64,000 bases of DNA from DATAFF01 sp044870245 (GTDB lineage Bacteria > Pseudomonadota > Alphaproteobacteria > Rhizobiales > Aestuariivirgaceae), in contig JBIOYR010000013.1 in the NCBI GenBank assembly GCA_044870245.1, positions 17,896 to 81,895 on the forward strand, given 5' to 3'. Below, piece by piece: positions 1 through 9,070 of this stretch (positions are counted from its first letter, which is position 1; each line of letters starts with the position of its first letter). A program made the translations under genes and the position numbers. The notes below the pieces were generated by a model that was not told where the DNA came from, searched no databases, and worked only from the letters and a program-made list of their open reading frames with translations.

Positions 1-1414
<1,414 letters not shown>

Positions 1415-1422
1415 TTTTGCGC

Positions 1423-1451
1423 TTGACACCGGGCGCTGTTCACGGTATGTT
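1423..1451 (+). promoter_or_regulatory. sigma-70-like promoter upstream of a small gene
   Basis: A perfect -35 hexamer TTGACA (1423-1428) is separated by 17 bases from TATGTT (1446-1451), a good -10 match. Transcription would start near 1458, giving a leader of about 150 bases before the ATG at 1612. It lies just beyond the mutL-side repeat, so the small gene is probably independently transcribed. Confidence 0.55.
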
Positions 1452-1611
1452 CCTCAACACTCCCGGAATGGGGTCCGGGGCCTGGCGCGGTTCTGAAGCG
1501 CGCATTCCTCCGCAACACACTTCACCGACATCGTCACCGCCAGGGGCAGGGCCTCATGGCCTCTTCACCGCGGTCGGGCGACGACGAAAGGCTAGATGGT
1601 GCTCTAATCCC

Positions 1612-1824
1612 ATGGCAGTGACACCGAAGAAGCGCATCACCTTCCGCAGCCGGCTCAATGCGATCCGGCGCACCCGTCAGCTCGTCTCCGACCAGATCGA
1701 CGTCATCGACCGCTCGACGCCCGACGGGTCGGCGCCGCCGGGCGAGATGGTGGCGGCGCTCACGCTCGGCGTCACCGGCTATATTGGCGGGCGGTCGGTT
1801 GAGAAGGTGTTCGGGAAGAGCTGA
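1612..1824 (+). CDS. small basic hypothetical protein (70 aa)
   Basis: A 70-residue product beginning MAVTPKKRITFRSRL. The N-terminal half is basic, and the C-terminal half is more hydrophobic with a GYIGGRSVEKVFGKS end. I do not recognise a family. The open frame extends upstream to 1417, but the upstream residues are low-complexity and lack coding character, so the ATG at 1612 is chosen. A good sigma-70-like promoter lies about 150 bases upstream. There is no signal peptide. Existence is moderately supported by length, promoter and codon usage; function is unknown. Confidence 0.5.
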   Translation: MAVTPKKRITFRSRLNAIRRTRQLVSDQIDVIDRSTPDGSAPPGEMVAALTLGVTGYIGGRSVEKVFGKS

Positions 1825-1897
1825 GCCCTCCATTCATCGATCGTTCACAATCACGGTGGCAGTACACTCACCACTTGCGGATGCAAAAGTGAGACCG

Positions 1898-2173
1898 ATG
1901 CGACGAGTGAGGACGATAGCGGCCCTGGCCGTCGCGTCGATGCTTGCCTTCGGCCCGGCTGCCACCCCGGCGGCGGCCCAGGAATCCGGCGATGCCAAGA
2001 TCATTCCGCCGTCTGTGGTCTACCGGATCGTGAAGGAGTATGCTCCCGGTGCAACCGTGCTGCGCGTGACGCTGCAGCCGGAGACGCAGATCTATGCGGT
2101 CCGGCTCAGAAGCGGCAACACGGTGCGGCGGCTGCTCATCGATGGCAAGAGCGGTCGCATCGTCGGGGAATGA
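1898..2173 (+). CDS. small periplasmic PepSY-like protein, FeuN-like position
   Basis: A 91-residue exported protein. The start (MRRVRTIAALAVAS) opens a typical signal peptide ending in an Ala-rich cleavage region (PAAAQ), leaving a mature domain of about 63 residues. The mature part (VVYRIVKEYAPGATVLRVTL, ending in LLIDGKSGRIVGE) has the look of a single PepSY-type domain. It lies 46 bases upstream of the response regulator and is probably in the same operon. In Sinorhizobium the small periplasmic protein FeuN is encoded just ahead of feuP-feuQ and restrains the FeuQ kinase. Position, size and export are consistent with an analogous role here, which is inference. The longer upstream open frame (from 1658) overlaps the preceding gene and was not used as the start. 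Confidence 0.7.
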   Translation: MRRVRTIAALAVASMLAFGPAATPAAAQESGDAKIIPPSVVYRIVKEYAPGATVLRVTLQPETQIYAVRLRSGNTVRRLLIDGKSGRIVGE

Positions 2174-2219
2174 GACGGGGCCCAGGGCCGCCGCTCGCAT
2201 AACGCAAGTGACCGGAACC

Positions 2220-2891
2220 ATGCGACTGCTCGTTGTAGAGGATGATCCTGATCTCAACCGTCAGCTCGTCACGGCGCTGACCGATGCCGGCTATGCCGTC
2301 GACACCGCCAGCGACGGCGAGGAGGGCCACTATCTCGGCGAGACCGAGCCCTATGATGCGGTGATCCTCGATCTCGGCCTGCCGGTGATGGACGGGGTGT
2401 CAATCCTCGAGTCGTGGCGCCGCGAGGGCCGCAAGATGCCGGTGCTGATCCTCACCGCCCGCGACCGCTGGAGCGACAAGGTGGCGGGATTCGATGCGGG
2501 TGCGGACGATTATGTGTCGAAGCCGTTCCATATGGAGGAGGTGCTGGCGCGGGTTCGGGCGCTGCTCAGGCGCAGCGCCGGCCATGCGTCGAGCGAGATC
2601 GGCTGCGGGCCCTTGCGGCTCGACACCAAGGCGGCGCGGGTGTCGGTCGACGGCCAGGCGGTCAAGCTCACCTCGCTCGAGTTCCGATTGCTCGCCTATC
2701 TGATGCATCACAAGGGCCGGGTGGTGTCGCGCACCGAGCTCGTCGAGCATCTCTACGACCAGGATTTCGATCGCGACTCCAACACCATCGAGGTGTTCAT
2801 CGGGCGCCTGCGCAAGAAGCTCGGCGTCGACGTGCTGCGGACCATCCGAGGGCTTGGTTACTGCATCACCGAGCCGGATGATGCATCCTAG
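2220..2891 (+). CDS. feuP: OmpR/PhoP-family response regulator (FeuP-like)
   Basis: A 223-residue transcriptional regulator with an N-terminal receiver domain (acidic pocket VVEDDPD, phospho-acceptor Asp51 in AVILDLGLPVMDG, and the Lys of DDYVSKPFHM). A C-terminal winged-helix DNA-binding domain follows (LTSLEFRLLAYLM, SNTIEVFIGRLRKK, ending in TIRGLGYCI). The ATG at 2220 starts exactly at the receiver domain; the upstream extension in the open frame overlaps the PepSY gene and is rejected. The stop overlaps the start of the partner kinase by 14 bases, so the two are translationally coupled. The PhoP/FeuP assignment rests on the pairing with a PhoQ-type kinase, the small periplasmic gene upstream, and the cycHJKL genes that follow in the rhizobial order. 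Confidence 0.88.
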   Translation: MRLLVVEDDPDLNRQLVTALTDAGYAVDTASDGEEGHYLGETEPYDAVILDLGLPVMDGVSILESWRREGRKMPVLILTARDRWSDKVAGFDAGADDYVSKPFHMEEVLARVRALLRRSAGHASSEIGCGPLRLDTKAARVSVDGQAVKLTSLEFRLLAYLMHHKGRVVSRTELVEHLYDQDFDRDSNTIEVFIGRLRKKLGVDVLRTIRGLGYCITEPDDAS

Positions 2892-4254
2892 CTCGCTGGC
2901 GTTCCGGCTGACGGTCTCGGCAGCGATCGTCAGCCTCGTGCTTCTGGTATCGGCGGGACTTCTCCTCTCCTATCTCTTCCAGGTCACGATCGAGCGCAAT
3001 TTCGACGCGCGGCTGCAGGCGGTGCTCGACGGGCTCTTGGCCAATGTCGAGGTCAACGAGGATGGCGCGCCGGTGGTGCTCGGGGCGATCGCCGATACGC
3101 GCTTCAAGCTGCCGCTGTCGGGCTGGTACTGGCAGGTGTCGGCGCTCGACGGGCGGCCGGAACACGAGCTTGTCTCGGAGTCGCTGCTCGACAACCGGCT
3201 CCGGGCGCCCGATCCGGCCATCCGGGTGCGCGACGATGCGGGGCTCGCCCGCTTCTACCTGATCGATCAGAGCGGGACGCAGCTGCGCGGCATCGAGCAG
3301 CGCTTCACGCTGTTCGGCGGCAAGCAGCAATTCTCCTTTCTGGTGGCCGGCAATTTCGACGAGCTGAAGCGCGAGATCGCCGCCTTCACCCAGACGCTGT
3401 GGGCGGTGCTGGCGGTGCTTGGCATGGGGCTCCTGGTGGCGATCCTGGTGCAGGTGCGCTTCGGCCTCAGGCCGCTCAGGCGCCTCCAGGACGAGCTGTC
3501 GGCGATCCGCAGCGGAGCGCAGGAGCGGCTCGCCGGGCGCTATCCGGTCGAGATCGAGCCGGTGTCGAACGAGCTCAACCTGTTGCTCCAGTCGAACACC
3601 GAGATCGTCGATCGGGCGCGCACCCAGGTCGGCAATCTGGCGCATGCGCTGAAGACGCCGCTCAGCGTGCTGAGCAACGAGGCGCGCATCCATGGCGGCG
3701 AGCTCGGCCACAAGGTGGGCGAGCAGGCGGCGATCATGAGCGAGCAGGTGAGCATGTATCTCGATCGGGCGCGGCGGGCGGCGCGGGCATCGTCGCTCGG
3801 TGCCGCCACCGAGGTCTGCGATGTCGTCGAGGCGCTGGCGCGGACGCTGAAGCGGATCCATTTCGAGCGCGGCATGGATTGCGCGGTGGCATGTCCGGTG
3901 GGGCTCAAGTTCCGCGGCGAGCGGCAGGATCTCGAGGAGATGCTCGGCAATCTGCTCGACAATGCGTTCAAATGGGCAAGGAAGCGGATCGATGTCGAGG
4001 TGACGGCGGTGCGCGGCGACGATCAGGGGCGGCACTGGCTCAGGGTGAAGGTCGGCGACGACGGGCCGGGGCTGCCGGTGGAAAAGCGGGCCGACGCGCT
4101 GAAGCGCGGCCAGCGGCTCGACGAGACGAAGCCGGGCTCGGGGCTCGGGCTCAACATCGTCAACGAGACGGCGACGATGTATGGCGGATCGGTGAGCCTC
4201 GACCGCTCGCCGCTGGGCGGGCTCTTGGCGACGCTGCAGCTGCCGGCGGTTTAG
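2878..4254 (+). CDS. feuQ: membrane sensor histidine kinase (PhoQ/FeuQ-like)
   Basis: A sensor kinase of about 458 residues. A transmembrane helix near residues 10-32 is followed by a periplasmic sensor of about 140 residues and a second helix (WAVLAVLGMGLLVAILVQV). Then come a HAMP-like linker, the phospho-acceptor helix NLAHALKTPLSVL (His256) and a GHKL ATPase domain with N box NLLDNAFKWA, G1 DDGPGLP and G2 GSGLGLNI. The start is ATGATG at 2878/2881, inside the end of the regulator gene. The LAHALKTPL variant of the H box is typical of PhoQ-type kinases. In rhizobia the FeuPQ pair controls osmotic/envelope functions such as cyclic glucan export; that function is carried over from the family and not shown here. 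Confidence 0.88.
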   Translation: MMHPSSLAFRLTVSAAIVSLVLLVSAGLLLSYLFQVTIERNFDARLQAVLDGLLANVEVNEDGAPVVLGAIADTRFKLPLSGWYWQVSALDGRPEHELVSESLLDNRLRAPDPAIRVRDDAGLARFYLIDQSGTQLRGIEQRFTLFGGKQQFSFLVAGNFDELKREIAAFTQTLWAVLAVLGMGLLVAILVQVRFGLRPLRRLQDELSAIRSGAQERLAGRYPVEIEPVSNELNLLLQSNTEIVDRARTQVGNLAHALKTPLSVLSNEARIHGGELGHKVGEQAAIMSEQVSMYLDRARRAARASSLGAATEVCDVVEALARTLKRIHFERGMDCAVACPVGLKFRGERQDLEEMLGNLLDNAFKWARKRIDVEVTAVRGDDQGRHWLRVKVGDDGPGLPVEKRADALKRGQRLDETKPGSGLGLNIVNETATMYGGSVSLDRSPLGGLLATLQLPAV

Positions 4255-4259
4255 GAACA

Positions 4260-4364
<105 letters not shown>

Positions 4365-4443
4365 CTTCGCGCTCCAATAGGTCGCGACCTCACCACTGAC
4401 TTGCCACAATGTCCGCCATCATTCCCGCCCGGGGAAAGAGCGG

Positions 4444-6414
4444 ATGACGATCCTCGGAAAGCCGAGATCTCTGACGGTCCATGTCGCGCTGGCGTTCGCC
4501 GTGCTGTTCGCGGTGCTGGCCGCGGCGCTGATCGGCTTCTCCACGCTGTCGAGCCGGGCGCTGGTGCTCGACGCGGCGCGCAAGCTCGCCGATGCGCGGC
4601 TCGATCTCCTGGCCGGCGAGACCCAGGCGAAATTCGAGCGGATCGAGCTCGCGGTGCAGGCGATCGCCGGCGACCGGCGCATCGGCGATCCGGCGACGCT
4701 GATCGCCGACCATCGGCTGCTGCTCGGCTATTTCAACGATCTTCCGGATCTCGACGGCGTCTATGTCGGCTATCCGAGCGGCGCGTTCTTCCATGTGGTG
4801 TCGCCGGCACGCAGCGACGCCTGGGCGCGCACCCTCGGCGCGCCTGCCGATGCGGCTTACGCGATCCGGCTGATCGGCGCCGACCCGGACGGGTCGCGAC
4901 AGTCGATCTGGTCGTTCTACGATGCCGACGGCAAGGCGATCGGCCAAAGCGCGGCGACCACCGCCAATTACGATCCGCGGCTTCGGCCATGGTACCGCAA
5001 GGCGATGGAGGCGAGCGGCATCGCCTGGACGCCGTCCTACGTGTTCGCCACCACGCGCGAGGTCGGCCTCACCATGTCGCTGGCGGCGGTCCGCGCCGAA
5101 GGCGTGGTGGTCGGCGCCGACGTCACCCTGACCAGGCTCGGCGAGATGCTCGACCGGCAGAAGATCTCGCCCACCACCAGGGTGGTGCTGTTCGATGGCC
5201 GCGGCCGGCTCATCGCCTTCTCGGGCATGGCGGCAGATGCCTTCGACGATGCTCCGTCCTCGGACGGAAAGCGCATCGGCCCGACCATCCGGCAGGATGG
5301 CGACAAGATCCTCGCCGCGGTGTTCAACGCGGTCGAGCGCGACGGGTCGGGGGCGAGCTTCGGGCCGGCGATCGCCAATAACAACGAACGCTATGTGATC
5401 GCCGCGAAGCCGGTCAATGCGTCGACCCAGCAGCTTCATGCGGTGATGGGAGCGCCGGTCGAGGAGCTGATGAGCGAGGTGACGCGCCACAGCCGCAAGG
5501 CCTGGCTGGTGTCGGCGCTGATCGCGCTGATGAGCCTCCCCGTCATCTATTTCGTGGCGCAGCTGATCGCCCGGCCGCTCAACGAGCTGTCGCTCGAGGC
5601 CAAGAAGCTCAAGAGCTTCAATCTCGCCGAGCCGCTGACCACCCGCTCGCGGATCCGCGAGGTGCAGCGCCTCGCCGACGCCATGCGGGCGGCCAAGGCG
5701 GGCCTGCAGACCTTCGGTCTCTATGTGCCGAAGGAGCTGGTGCGCCAGGTGCTCGCCTCCGGCGTCGAGCCGAGTCTCGGGGGAGAGGAACGCGACCTGA
5801 CGATCATGTTCCTCGACCTCGACGGCTTCACCAGCTTTGCCGAGAACAGCACGCCCGACGAGATCACCCAGCTCCTCTCCGACTTCTTCTCGCTCGCCTC
5901 GCAGGAGATCGCCAAGGGCGGCGGCTGCGTCGACAAATTCATCGGCGACGGCATCATGGCGATCTGGAATGCGCCGGTGCTGACCCCCGACCATGCGATG
6001 CGCGCCTGCCAATGCGCGCTCAACATCCAGACCCGCCTCGGCCAGGCCAATGCGGTCAGACGCGCGAGCAACCTGCCGCCGCTCAAGGCGCGCATCGGCA
6101 TTCATTCGGGACCGGCGGTGATCGGCAATGTCGGCTCGGCCGACCGGCTGGAATATACGGCGATCGGCGATGCGGTGAACATCGCGGCGCGGCTCGAGGC
6201 GCTGAACAAGGAGCTCGACACGCAGATCCTGGTGAGCGGCGAGGTGGCCCAGCGGGTGCGCGGCCGGCTCGTCGTGGTGGCGAAGGGCCGCTCCGCGCTC
6301 AAGGGCCGCATGGGGCGGGTCGAGGTCCATGCGCTGCGCGGCGGACCGGCAGCCGGCAGAGACGATCAGTACACAGAGGAAAAGGTCTCGGAGGCGAGCC
6401 GGGCCGTTGGATGA
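4444..6414 (+). CDS. membrane class III adenylate/guanylate cyclase with extracytoplasmic sensor
   Basis: A 656-residue signalling enzyme that should make a cyclic nucleotide in response to an external cue. An N-terminal transmembrane helix (about residues 10-36) precedes an extracytoplasmic Cache-like sensor (about 40-350, including YDPRLRPWYRKAME, a hallmark of dCache domains). A second helix (LVSALIALMSLPVIYFVAQL), a HAMP segment (ARPLNELSLEAKKL) and a class III cyclase domain follow (about 440-625). The cyclase domain shows the metal-site motif MFLDLDGFTSFAE, VDKFIGDGIMAIW, IGIHSGPAVIGNVGS and GDAVNIAARLEALNK, so the catalytic core looks intact. It lies alone between the feuQ-side repeat and the convergent GbdR-like gene, 3 bases from the end of the latter. 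Confidence 0.9.
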   Translation: MTILGKPRSLTVHVALAFAVLFAVLAAALIGFSTLSSRALVLDAARKLADARLDLLAGETQAKFERIELAVQAIAGDRRIGDPATLIADHRLLLGYFNDLPDLDGVYVGYPSGAFFHVVSPARSDAWARTLGAPADAAYAIRLIGADPDGSRQSIWSFYDADGKAIGQSAATTANYDPRLRPWYRKAMEASGIAWTPSYVFATTREVGLTMSLAAVRAEGVVVGADVTLTRLGEMLDRQKISPTTRVVLFDGRGRLIAFSGMAADAFDDAPSSDGKRIGPTIRQDGDKILAAVFNAVERDGSGASFGPAIANNNERYVIAAKPVNASTQQLHAVMGAPVEELMSEVTRHSRKAWLVSALIALMSLPVIYFVAQLIARPLNELSLEAKKLKSFNLAEPLTTRSRIREVQRLADAMRAAKAGLQTFGLYVPKELVRQVLASGVEPSLGGEERDLTIMFLDLDGFTSFAENSTPDEITQLLSDFFSLASQEIAKGGGCVDKFIGDGIMAIWNAPVLTPDHAMRACQCALNIQTRLGQANAVRRASNLPPLKARIGIHSGPAVIGNVGSADRLEYTAIGDAVNIAARLEALNKELDTQILVSGEVAQRVRGRLVVVAKGRSALKGRMGRVEVHALRGGPAAGRDDQYTEEKVSEASRAVG

Positions 6415-6417
6415 CCC

Positions 6418-7407
6418 CTAAGCCGCCGCCCCGCTCTCCAGCATCGGGATGCCGCGCTCGCGATAGGGGGTGCGGCCATAAAAGGCGCGGTAGCATTTGG
6501 AGAAATGCGACGGCGAGGAGAAGCCGCAGGCAAGCGCCACATTGATCACCGACATCTCGGTCTGCAGCAGCAGCGAGCGCGCCTTCTTCAGCCGGAGCTC
6601 GAGATAATAGCGCTTGGGCGAGCGGTCGAGATAACGGCGGAACAGCCGCTCGAGCTGGCGGGTCGACAGGCCGGCGCGCTTGGCCAGCAGGCTCGGCGAC
6701 AGCGGCTCCTCGAGATTCTGCTCCATCTGGTCGATGATGCCGACGAGCTTGGGATGGCGGGCGCCGATGCGGGCGGGGAGCGACATGCGCTGGTGCTCGC
6801 TGTGGTGCCGGATCGGCGAGTGCAGCACCAGCTCGGCGACGGCGGCGGCAAGCTCGGAGCCGTGCTGGCTGGCGATCAGCGCCAGCATCATGTCGAGCGC
6901 CGAGGTGCCGCCGGCGCTGGTGAAGCGGTCGCGATCGATCTCGAACAGGCTGCCGGTGATGTCGAGCTCGGGGAAGGCCTCGCCGAAGCCCGGCAGGTTC
7001 TCCCAATGGATGGTGCAGCGATAGCCGTCGAGCACCCCGGCCTCGGCCAGGAGATGGGCGCCGGTGCACAGCGCCCCGATGTCGGTGCCGCGGCGCGCCG
7101 CCCGGCGCAGCCAGTTGATCAGTCGACGATCCATATGGTGCTGGACGTTGATGCCGCCGCAGACCAGCACCGGCGCATGCTCGGGGATCGCCTCGAGATC
7201 GCCATCGGCCATGATCTGCAGGCCGTTCGACGCCCTGACCGGTCCGCCATCGGGCGAATGCATGGTCCAGACATAGAGCTCCTTCTCGGCCTGGCGGTTG
7301 GCGAGGCGCAAAGGCTCGATCGCCGAGGTCACCGGCATCATGGTGAAGTCGGGGATGAGAACGAGCGCGATGCGCTGGGGGAGCGAGCGGGGCTTGTCGC
7401 CGAACAT
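6418..7407 (-). CDS. gbdR: GlxA/GbdR-family transcriptional regulator (DJ-1/PfpI + AraC HTH)
   Basis: A 329-residue AraC-type activator. Residues 1-190 form a DJ-1/PfpI-like amidotransferase fold (ALVLIPDFTMMP, GALCTGAHLLAEAG with the nucleophile-position Cys). Residues about 215-320 carry two helix-turn-helix motifs (LAKRAGLSTRQLERLFRRYL and INVALACGFSSPSHFSKCYR). This architecture is that of GbdR, the glycine betaine/dimethylglycine-responsive activator in Pseudomonas, and of related carnitine/arginine regulators. It is divergent from the MTHFR-like gene, and the sarcosine oxidase operon sits beyond it, which supports a role in betaine/sarcosine catabolism. The gene symbol is a functional inference from family and context. 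Confidence 0.75.
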   Translation of the reverse strand: MFGDKPRSLPQRIALVLIPDFTMMPVTSAIEPLRLANRQAEKELYVWTMHSPDGGPVRASNGLQIMADGDLEAIPEHAPVLVCGGINVQHHMDRRLINWLRRAARRGTDIGALCTGAHLLAEAGVLDGYRCTIHWENLPGFGEAFPELDITGSLFEIDRDRFTSAGGTSALDMMLALIASQHGSELAAAVAELVLHSPIRHHSEHQRMSLPARIGARHPKLVGIIDQMEQNLEEPLSPSLLAKRAGLSTRQLERLFRRYLDRSPKRYYLELRLKKARSLLLQTEMSVINVALACGFSSPSHFSKCYRAFYGRTPYRERGIPMLESGAAA

Positions 7408-7583
7408 GACGGTCGAAACTCACCAAAAGGAGTAAGCGAATTCGCGACATTACATATGCCAAAAGCGGCATGGTCCGACAAGTGAAGTCGCAATTTCGGG
7501 GATCGATGCCGGTTCCGCCTGCGCGGGATTCCTCGGTTTGAGGCGAAGAGGGGCGGCAACGCTCTCCCATCAGGAACAAACCG
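7408..7583. promoter_or_regulatory. divergent intergenic region gbdR-like / MTHFR-like
   Basis: A 176-base divergent region between the AraC-type regulator and the methylenetetrahydrofolate reductase-like gene. It is locally more AT-rich than its flanks (for example around 7430-7470) and must hold promoters for both genes. I could not identify a specific operator. Confidence 0.4.
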
Positions 7584-8459
7584 ATGCTGACCAAGCCGCT
7601 CGCCTATGCCGCCATCGATCAAGTCCCGGATTTCCTGAGCAGGATGTCGGTCGAGATCACGGCGAAGCAGGCGGACAAGCTGCCGCTCATCGCCTCGCGG
7701 ATGCGGCCCGGCGCGGAAGTATTCGTGGCGCTGATCGATCCGGGCGATCTCGAAGGCCAGATTGCAGCGGTCGGGGCGATCCACGCCCATGGGTTGCGCC
7801 CCGTTCCGCATGTGCCGGCGCGCTTCGTGCGCGACCGCGACGATCTTGCGCGGCGGCTCGCGGCCTTTGCCGCGAAGGGCAGGGTGGAGCGAATTTTGGT
7901 GCTGGGGGGCGGCGCCAAGCATCCGCTCGGCAGCTACAAGGCGGCGATCGAGCTGCTCGAGACCGGGCTGCTGCAGGCCAACGGCATCGCCGGCTTCGGC
8001 ATGGCCGGCCATCCGGAAGGCAATGCCGACATCACCTCGACGCTGGGCGAGGCGACGCTGATCGAGGCGCTCAAGGTCAAGCAGGCCTATGCGAGCGACC
8101 ACGGGCTCAAGGCCTTCATCGCGACGCAGTTCCTGTTCGCCGCCGAGCCGGTGGCGGCGTGGGCCGAGACACTGAAAGCCCATGGCATCGCGCTGCCGAT
8201 CGCGGTCGGCGTGCCGGGACCGGCCACCATCAAGACGCTGGTGCGCTATGCCCAGATGTGCGGCGTCGGCCAGTCGGCGCGGTTCATCCGCAAGCAGGCG
8301 CTGAATGTGAGCAAGCTCCTGACGGTCAACGCGCCCGATGCCTTCGTCGCCGATCTCGCCCGCCTCGCCGGGGAGCGGCCGGAGCTCCACATCGCGCGGC
8401 CGCATTTCTATCCGTTCGGCGGGTTCGACAAGCTGTTCGATTGGGTGGGGAGGCAGTAG
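7584..8459 (+). CDS. methylenetetrahydrofolate reductase-like flavoprotein
   Basis: A 291-residue MetF-superfamily TIM-barrel protein. Such enzymes reduce 5,10-methylene-THF to 5-methyl-THF. Visible features are SVEITAKQADKLPL near residue 30 (family acidic residue in the first strand), GVERILVLGGGAKHP-type strand/loop, GFGMAGHPEGN, ATQFLFAAE and a C-terminal HFYPFGGFDKLFDW. It is a short, stand-alone version of the family, closer to those found with C1 or methyl-donor catabolism genes than to the methionine-pathway MetF. Sarcosine oxidase, encoded convergently downstream, produces 5,10-methylene-THF, so this enzyme could route that carbon to methyl-THF. The last codons (RQ-stop) come from the intergenic heptamer repeat. 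Confidence 0.82.
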   Translation: MLTKPLAYAAIDQVPDFLSRMSVEITAKQADKLPLIASRMRPGAEVFVALIDPGDLEGQIAAVGAIHAHGLRPVPHVPARFVRDRDDLARRLAAFAAKGRVERILVLGGGAKHPLGSYKAAIELLETGLLQANGIAGFGMAGHPEGNADITSTLGEATLIEALKVKQAYASDHGLKAFIATQFLFAAEPVAAWAETLKAHGIALPIAVGVPGPATIKTLVRYAQMCGVGQSARFIRKQALNVSKLLTVNAPDAFVADLARLAGERPELHIARPHFYPFGGFDKLFDWVGRQ

Positions 8460-8525
8460 GCAGCAGGCAGCAGGCAGCAGGGAAGGTCGCCGATCACTGC
8501 CTATTTGCCTAATGCCTACTGCCTA
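8451..8525. repeat. TAGGCAG-type inverted repeat, copy 3 (TAGGCAG/CAGGCAG variant)
   Basis: The left arm has AGGCAGTAGGCAGCAGGCAG-type units; the right arm has CACTGCCTATTTGCCTAATGCC-type units. It lies between two convergent genes and supplies the stop codons of both: the MTHFR-like gene ends ...RQ-stop on the plus strand and soxG ends ...RQ-stop on the minus strand. Confidence 0.93.
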
Positions 8526-9070
8526 ACGTCTCTCCCCCACAGCACCACTCGCGACTCCGGCCTCGCCGCCGTCTCGAGGAACTGCCGCACATGGGGGCCG
8601 ACGCTGCGGAAGACGTAGAGGTCGAGGATCTCGGGCCTGTCGCTCACCACATGCACCATCGCGGCGAGCTCGGCGAAGCTCAGGCGGCGCACCGTTCCGG
8701 CGCGATAGTCCGTATGCGTCAGATCGGCGGAGGCGCCCTTCATCACCACCTCGCGGGCGCCGAGGCCGGTGATGCGGAAGATGGCGCGGGCATCGGAGAG
8801 ATCGACCACCAGCGCATGGTGATCGGCGAGCGCCGCCTCAAGCCGCTCGGTCAGCGGCGCGGCCTCATCATAGGGGAGGGTGATCAACCATTGATCGAGC
8901 GACAGCCACAGGACCGTGGTCGAGCCTTTGGTGGCGGAGCTGCGCGGCGCGAGCGGCAGATCGAGGCCGAGCACGGAGCGGACGACATCGCGGAATTCGG
9001 GCACGGAAGGATCGCCCTTGAGGTCGATCATGCCGCGGTCGTGCAATTCCTCGATGACGATCTCAGACAT
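8516..9070 (-). CDS. soxG: sarcosine oxidase gamma subunit
   Basis: A 184-residue gamma subunit of the heterotetrameric sarcosine oxidase (reaction: sarcosine + O2 + THF to glycine + methylene-THF + H2O2). It has the GcvT-like fold of the family (LWLSLDQWLITLPYDEAA, LVVDLSDARAIFRITG, LDLYVFRSVGPHVRQFLE). It is the last gene of soxB-soxD-soxA-soxG. Its ATG overlaps the end of soxA by 8 bases, indicating translational coupling. The final residues and the stop codon fall in the heptamer repeat. Gamma subunits vary in sequence, but operon position makes the call safe. Confidence 0.92.
   Translation of the reverse strand: MSEIVIEELHDRGMIDLKGDPSVPEFRDVVRSVLGLDLPLAPRSSATKGSTTVLWLSLDQWLITLPYDEAAPLTERLEAALADHHALVVDLSDARAIFRITGLGAREVVMKGASADLTHTDYRAGTVRRLSFAELAAMVHVVSDRPEILDLYVFRSVGPHVRQFLETAARPESRVVLWGRDVRQ

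Noticed and set aside
4390..6330. 646-codon minus-strand frame opposite the cyclase
   Set aside because: Antisense shadow in high-GC DNA; the plus-strand cyclase has all family motifs.
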